From assembly GCF_006334915.2 (NCBI RefSeq), contig NZ_VDMA02000022.1, positions 1 through 64,000 on the forward strand: 64,000 bases of DNA, given 5' to 3'. Shown piece after piece: positions 59,646 through 64,000 of the stretch (the stretch's first letter is position 1; each line of letters opens with the position of its first letter). This stretch comes from Microbispora catharanthi. GTDB taxonomy: Bacteria; Actinomycetota; Actinomycetes; Streptosporangiales; Streptosporangiaceae. The translations under genes were made by a program, and so were the position numbers. The notes under the pieces were generated by a model, which was given only the letters and a program-made list of their open reading frames with translations, was not told the origin of the DNA and did not search any database.

Positions 59646-60541
59646 GCCCGCTGTCCCCAAGCGGCCCGGCGGCGGCCGCCACGCCCGCCGAGAAGGGCGG
59701 CGGATCCCGGGGCAGGGCGCGGAACCGGCCGTTCCTGTTGATCGTCCCCGCCCTGCTGGTCCTGCTCGCGGTCTTCGCGTACCCGGTCGCCCAGACGTTC
59801 GTCAGCGCGTTCACCACACCATCGCCGGGAACCGGCAACTTCGCCTGGTTCTTCGGTTCCCCGGCCAACGTCGCCGTCCTGACCAGGACGTTCTCGACGG
59901 CCCTGTGGGCGACCGTGATCTGCCTGTGCCTCGCCTATCCCTATGCGTACCTGATGACGGTGGCCTCGCCCCGGGCCAGGGCGACGCTGCTGCTGATCGT
60001 CATGCTTCCGTTCTGGACCAGCCTCATGGTCCGGACCTTCGCCTGGCTCGTGCTGCTGCAGGACACCGGCCTCGTCAACGGGTTCCTCGGGCTGCTCGGC
60101 CTGGGACCGGTGAGCCTGGTCCGCACGCAGACCGGAGTCCTCATCGGGATGGTCCAGATCCTCATGCCGTTCATGGTGCTGCCGCTGTACTCGGTGATGA
60201 GCGGCATCGACCGGCGACTGCTGACCGCCGCCCAGAGCCTCGGCGCCCGCCCGCTGGTCGCGCTGCTGCGCGTCTTCGTGCCGCTGTCCCTGCCGGGAGT
60301 CGCCGCCGGGGCGACGATGGTCTTCATCACCTCGCTGGGCTTCTACGTCACGCCGGCCCTGCTCGGCTCGCCCAGTGAGGCGCTGATCTCGCAGTTCATG
60401 TACACCCAGGTCAGCGGCATGCTGATGTGGGGCAGGGGCGGCGCCATGGCGGTCGTGCTGTTCGCCGCCACCCTGCTGCTGATCGGACTGCTCGGCCTGG
60501 CCATGCGGGCCGGCCGCCGGGGCAAGGCGGGCGCCCGGTGA
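59630..60541 (+). CDS. Polyamine-type ABC transporter permease (PotB-like)
   Basis: A 303-residue protein with six helices. Typical segments are FLLIVPALLVLLAVFAYPVA, MLPFWTSLMVRTFAWLVLLQ and the EAA loop AAQSLGARPLVALLRVFVPL. The GTG start lies 16 bases inside the preceding gene, a tight overlap. Confidence 0.9.
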   Translation: MAALLSPLSPSGPAAAATPAEKGGGSRGRARNRPFLLIVPALLVLLAVFAYPVAQTFVSAFTTPSPGTGNFAWFFGSPANVAVLTRTFSTALWATVICLCLAYPYAYLMTVASPRARATLLLIVMLPFWTSLMVRTFAWLVLLQDTGLVNGFLGLLGLGPVSLVRTQTGVLIGMVQILMPFMVLPLYSVMSGIDRRLLTAAQSLGARPLVALLRVFVPLSLPGVAAGATMVFITSLGFYVTPALLGSPSEALISQFMYTQVSGMLMWGRGGAMAVVLFAATLLLIGLLGLAMRAGRRGKAGAR

Positions 60542-61332
60542 GCGCCCGGCTCGGCCGCGCCGCCCTGTGGACCGCCGGTGTGCTGGTCGCCGCATGGCTG
60601 GTGGCGCCCACTCTGGTGGTGATCCCGCTCGGCTTCACCGACAAGGTGTCGCTGACGTTCCCGCCGACCGGCTGGTCGACCAGGTGGTACGCCAACTTCT
60701 TCGGTGATCCGGCGTGGACCGCCGCACTGGCCAACTCGCTGCTGGTCGGCGTTCTCGTCGCCGTCGTCGCGACCGCTATCGGCACCGCGGCGGCGTTCGG
60801 GCTCACTCGCTGGACGAACGGGAGGGGCTCGGCCGCCGCGAGCGTACTGCTGCTCGCCCCGATGATCGTCCCGGGCATCATCCTGGCTATCGGGATCTAC
60901 GCCGTCTTCCTGAAGCTCGGGCTCGCCGGGACGCTCGTCGGCTTCGTCGCCGCGCACACCGTCCTGGCCATGCCCTTCGTCGTCGTCTCCGTGACGGCCT
61001 CCCTGCGCACGTTCGACGTCCGGCTGGAGACCGCGGCCGCGAGCCTGGGCGCCGGGCGGTGGGCGACGTTCCGGCAGGTCACCCTGCCGCTGATCATGCC
61101 GGGTGTGGTCTCGGGCGCCCTGTTCGCGTTCGTGACCTCGTTCGACGAGGTCGTGGTCTCCCTGTTCATCCAGAGCCCCACCCTCGTCACCCTGCCCGTC
61201 CAGATGTACTCGAGCGTCACCCGTGAGACCGATCCCACGCTCGCCGCCGCCGCGACCATGATCCTGGTCCTCACCACGGTCCTGGTCGGCGGTGGCCTCA
61301 CCCTGGCCGCAAGGAGGAACCGTGCCCGTTGA
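60538..61332 (+). CDS. Polyamine-type ABC transporter permease (PotC-like)
   Basis: A 264-residue partner permease. WYANFFGDPAWTAALANSLL, ILAIGIYAVFLKLGLAGTLV, the EAA loop AAASLGAGRWATFRQVTLPL and FDEVVVSLFIQSPTLVTLPV are typical. GTGA overlap with the PotB-like gene. Confidence 0.92.
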   Translation: MSARLGRAALWTAGVLVAAWLVAPTLVVIPLGFTDKVSLTFPPTGWSTRWYANFFGDPAWTAALANSLLVGVLVAVVATAIGTAAAFGLTRWTNGRGSAAASVLLLAPMIVPGIILAIGIYAVFLKLGLAGTLVGFVAAHTVLAMPFVVVSVTASLRTFDVRLETAAASLGAGRWATFRQVTLPLIMPGVVSGALFAFVTSFDEVVVSLFIQSPTLVTLPVQMYSSVTRETDPTLAAAATMILVLTTVLVGGGLTLAARRNRAR

Positions 61333-62458
61333 CCCGCCCGAGGGTGCCGCCCTGCCCGCAGGCAAGGGCGCCCGCATCGACCTGAGCGGCATGACCAAGC
61401 GCTACGGCGGCGCCGTGGCCGTCGACGACGTCACGCTCACCGTGGAGCCGGGGGAGTTCATGACGTTCCTGGGGCCTTCCGGCTCCGGCAAGACGACGAC
61501 CCTCAACATGATCGCCGGCTTCACCGACATCACGTCCGGGACCCTCCGGATCGACGACCGGCCCGTGGGCGCCGTGCCCGCGCACAAACGGGACATCGGC
61601 GTGGTGTTCCAGCACTACGCGCTCTTCCCGCACATGACGGTCGCCCAGAACGTCGCCTTCCCGCTGCGACAGCGCAGGGTGCCCAGGGCCGAGCGCGACC
61701 GCCTCGTCGCCGCCGCCCTGGAGACCGTGCAACTGCCGGGTCACGCCTCCCGCTACCCCCGGGAGTTGTCCGGCGGGCAGCAGCAGCGGGTCGCGCTCGC
61801 CCGGGCCATCGTGTTCAGCCCCCGCGTCCTGCTCATGGACGAGCCGCTCGGCGCGCTCGACCGCAAGCTCCGTGAGTTCCTGCAACTGGAGATCAAACGC
61901 ATCCACCGCGAGGTCGGGTCCACCTTCGTGTTCGTGACCCACGACCAGGAGGAGGCGCTGGTCCTCTCGGACCGCATCGCGGTGTTCAACAACGCCAGGA
62001 TCGAGCAGGTCGGCACCGCCCGGGACCTGTACGAGCGGCCGGCCACGCTGTTCGTGGCCCGGTTCCTCGGCGAGTCCACGGTCCTTCGGGGCACCGCGAC
62101 GCCGGACGGGAGCCGGTCCCGCCTCGACCTGGACGGCTTCGCCGTACGGGCTTCCGGCGGGGTACGCAGCGGACCGGCCGCGCTGGTCGTGCGGCCGGAA
62201 CGGCTCCGCCTGGAGGCCGACGAGAGCGACGCCGGCGGCGGCGGGAACGCGATCCCGGTCACCGTGGTGGAGGAGATCTACCTCGGGGCGGCCCGCAAGC
62301 TGGAGGTGCTGCTGCCCGGCGGCGCGCGGGGTCTCGTACGCGAGCAGGCGGGCACGTCGAGCGACCTGAGGGTGGGCGACCGCGCCCGCCTCTGCTGGCA
62401 TCCCGACGACTGCGTCCTGCTGCCCGACGACCCCACCACCGAAAGGATCCTCACATGA
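61322..62458 (+). CDS. Polyamine-type ABC transporter ATP-binding protein (PotA-like)
   Basis: A 378-residue ATPase with an N-terminal nucleotide-binding domain (Walker A GPSGSGKTTT, signature [15 protein letters not shown], Walker B VLLMDEPLGALD, FVTHDQEEA) and a C-terminal TOBE regulatory domain (LVVRPERLRLEADESDAGGG, CWHPDDCVLLPD). The start was placed at GTG 61322 because AAGGAGG lies just upstream. ATGA overlap with the oxidase gene. Confidence 0.94.
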   Translation: MPVDPPEGAALPAGKGARIDLSGMTKRYGGAVAVDDVTLTVEPGEFMTFLGPSGSGKTTTLNMIAGFTDITSGTLRIDDRPVGAVPAHKRDIGVVFQHYALFPHMTVAQNVAFPLRQRRVPRAERDRLVAAALETVQLPGHASRYPRELSGGQQQRVALARAIVFSPRVLLMDEPLGALDRKLREFLQLEIKRIHREVGSTFVFVTHDQEEALVLSDRIAVFNNARIEQVGTARDLYERPATLFVARFLGESTVLRGTATPDGSRSRLDLDGFAVRASGGVRSGPAALVVRPERLRLEADESDAGGGGNAIPVTVVEEIYLGAARKLEVLLPGGARGLVREQAGTSSDLRVGDRARLCWHPDDCVLLPDDPTTERILT

Positions 62459-63831
62459 CCGCCAACGGCGGAGTGTCGTTCTGGTACCGCGAGACGGGGT
62501 TGCCCGCGCGACGCCCGCCTCTGGAGCGGCCCGTCGACGCGGACGTCTGCATCGTCGGGGCCGGCTACACCGGCCTGTGGACCGCCTACTACCTGAAGAA
62601 GGCGCAGCCGAGCCTGGACGTCGTCGTCCTCGAGCGCAAGTTCGCGGGCTACGGCGCCTCCGGCCGCAACGGCGGCTGGCTGACCGGCGCGCTGGCGGGG
62701 TCGCCCCGCAGGTTCGCCCGCACCCACGGCGGTGAAGGCGTGCAGGCCCTCCAGCGGGCGATGAACGAGACCGTCGACGAGGTCATCGCGGTGGCACGCG
62801 CCGAAGGCATCGACGCCGACATCGTCAAGGGCGGCATCCTCAGGGTGGCGCACGCCCCGTCCCACCTGCCGCGCCTGACCGCCCAGGTGCGGGCGGCCCG
62901 GGCCTGGGGCGACACCGAGGTGGAGCAACTCGACGCCGAGCAGACCACGGCCAGGATCCGGGTGGACGGCGCGCTCGGCGCCTCGTTCAGCCCTCACTGC
63001 GCCAGGGTGCAGCCGGCCAAGCTCGTGCAGGGGCTCGCGAGGGTCGTCGAGGGGCTCGGGGTGCGGATCTACGAGTCCACCCCGGTGACGGAGATCGTGC
63101 CGCACGAGGCGCGCACTCCGTACGGCGCCGTGCGGGCGGACTTCGTGCTGCGCGCCACGGAGGGGTTCACCGCCGGGCTGGCGGGCGAGCGGCGGACCTG
63201 GCTGCCGATGAACTCCTCGCTCATCGTCACGGAGCGGCTGCCCGGCCGGGTGTGGGAGCGGATCGGCTGGGAGGGCCGCGAACTGCTCGGCGACATGTCC
63301 CACGCCTACATCTACGCCCAGCGGACGGCCGACGATCGCATCGCCATCGGCGGGCGCGGTGTGCCCTACCTGTTCGGCTCCCGTACGGACGACGACGGGC
63401 GCACGCACGCCACGACGGTGCGCGCCCTGCGTGACGCCCTGGTGCGGCTCTTCCCCGCCGTACGGGACGCCGCGGTCGAACACGCCTGGTGCGGCGTCCT
63501 CGGCGTGCCGAGGGACTGGTGCTCGACCGCCGCGCTGGACCGGCGGACCGGGCTCGGCTGGGCCGGCGGCTACGTCGGTCACGGCGTGGCCACGACCAAC
63601 CTCGCAGGGAGGACGCTGCGCGACCTCGTGCTCGGCGCCGACACGGACCTGACCCGGTTGCCCTGGGTCGGCAGAAAGGTACGCAGGTGGGAGCCCGAAC
63701 CGCTGCGCTGGATCGGCGTGCGCGGGATGTACGCCGCCTACCGCGCCGCCGACCGGGCCGAGATGGTGGGCGGCCGGACGACGACGTCGCCCATCGCCAG
63801 GATCGCCGACGCCGTGGCCCGCCGGAACTGA
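62455..63831 (+). CDS. FAD-dependent oxidoreductase (PuuB/DadA-like amine oxidase)
   Basis: A 458-residue DAO-family flavoprotein. The FAD motif is ADVCIVGAGYTGLWTAYYLK near residue 30, followed by VVLERKFAGYGASGRNGGWL; the C-terminal YVGHGVATTNLAGRTLRDLV is typical of the gamma-glutamylputrescine oxidase cluster. It probably oxidises an amine or amino acid brought in by the importer, with O2 as acceptor. Together with the three-subunit dehydrogenase it means two oxidation steps, or two substrates, in one operon. Confidence 0.9.
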   Translation: MTANGGVSFWYRETGLPARRPPLERPVDADVCIVGAGYTGLWTAYYLKKAQPSLDVVVLERKFAGYGASGRNGGWLTGALAGSPRRFARTHGGEGVQALQRAMNETVDEVIAVARAEGIDADIVKGGILRVAHAPSHLPRLTAQVRAARAWGDTEVEQLDAEQTTARIRVDGALGASFSPHCARVQPAKLVQGLARVVEGLGVRIYESTPVTEIVPHEARTPYGAVRADFVLRATEGFTAGLAGERRTWLPMNSSLIVTERLPGRVWERIGWEGRELLGDMSHAYIYAQRTADDRIAIGGRGVPYLFGSRTDDDGRTHATTVRALRDALVRLFPAVRDAAVEHAWCGVLGVPRDWCSTAALDRRTGLGWAGGYVGHGVATTNLAGRTLRDLVLGADTDLTRLPWVGRKVRRWEPEPLRWIGVRGMYAAYRAADRAEMVGGRTTTSPIARIADAVARRN

Positions 63832-63900
63832 ACCCACCTGAGCTGAACCCACCTGAGCTGAACCCACCTGAGCTGAGCCCGCCGGAGCTGAGCCCGGCGG
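63826..63900 (+). repeat. 15-bp tandem repeat spanning the oxidase stop codon
   Basis: Five consecutive 15-bp units of the type AGCTGAACCCACCTG. Units 2 and 3 are identical; unit 1 differs by one base, units 4 and 5 by three to five. The TGA that ends the oxidase gene is inside unit 1, so each unit carries a TGA in that frame. Confidence 0.93.
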
Positions 63901-63927
63901 ACGGTGACACGTACAGCACATGTCGAG

Positions 63928-63946
63928 CCGCCGGATGATCCGGCGG
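63928..63946 (+). other. Perfect short hairpin before the last gene
   Basis: CCGCCGGA and TCCGGCGG form an 8-bp stem with a 3-nt loop, 16 bases upstream of the next start. It may act as a weak terminator/attenuator inside the operon. Confidence 0.5.
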
Positions 63947-63962
63947 ACGAACAGGAGAGAAG

Positions 63963-64000
63963 TTGACCAGCATCGTCGTACCCGACGCGAGCACGGCCGT
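63963..64000 (+). CDS. Start of a further gene of the amine operon (partial)
   Basis: A TTG start behind AGGAGAG, giving (M)TSIVVPDASTA before the window ends. The 131-base gap to the oxidase contains the 15-bp repeats and a hairpin. Too little is present to name it. Confidence 0.5.
   Translation, partial: MTSIVVPDASTA

Overview
The window is high-GC DNA (roughly 70% G+C by eye, strong third-position G/C bias, many GTG starts and 4-bp stop/start overlaps) that reads as chromosome from a filamentous actinomycete. The gene families (SARP/BTAD regulator, Ser/Thr kinase with beta-propeller, SpoIIE-type phosphatase, Acg-family nitroreductase, DosR-like boxes) fit Streptosporangiales or a relative; this placement is inference. 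No rRNA, tRNA, CRISPR array or complete insertion sequence was seen.

Layout. (1) 1-5.7 kb: the end of a metal P-type ATPase, an ArsP-like permease with a His-rich tail, a crotonase, a methyltransferase/DinB pair, a TRIC channel and an intradiol dioxygenase cut by an in-frame TAG. (2) 6-9.4 kb: SpoIIE phosphatase, GAPDH and a GlxA-type AraC regulator. (3) 9.5-26 kb: an apparent organosulfur (or related) scavenging island. It holds one operon of two luciferase-like flavin monooxygenases plus an Opp/Dpp-type importer, then a TetR/MFS efflux pair, then two NtaA/SnaA/DszA-like monooxygenases, a GNAT acetyltransferase and a polar amino-acid ABC importer. The second half resembles the Bacillus ytmI-ytnM sulfur locus. 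A 17-bp motif, CCTAC-N4-TTA-[GC]T[AG]GG, recurs at three of its promoter regions and is the best candidate here for an undescribed regulon. (4) 26-43 kb: a hypoxia / nitrogen-oxide respiration block with Acg nitroreductase, DoxX protein, a TetR/DUF308 pair, a broken narK, intact narGHJI, a slipin, a Cys-rich membrane protein and quinol nitric oxide reductase. Three DosR/DevR-like palindromes lie upstream of DoxX and in the divergent region before narK. (5) 43-55 kb: a large SARP-ATPase regulator, a secreted DUF3103 protein, a kinase-beta-propeller fusion with partner, a LiaF-like protein, a phosphotransferase and a TetR. (6) 55.4-64 kb: a long operon encoding a three-subunit opine/proline/sarcosine-oxidase-like flavo-iron-sulfur dehydrogenase, a polyamine-type ABC importer and a PuuB/DadA-like amine oxidase, running off the right edge.

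The genes act in modules: import plus oxidative cleavage of organosulfur compounds (3), nitrate reduction with NO removal under oxygen limitation (4), and uptake plus oxidation of an amine or opine (6). An unusual number of coding sequences carry short in-frame tandem DNA repeats (12-18 bp units), mostly in linkers and termini. Two genes (narK, intradiol dioxygenase) look freshly damaged.
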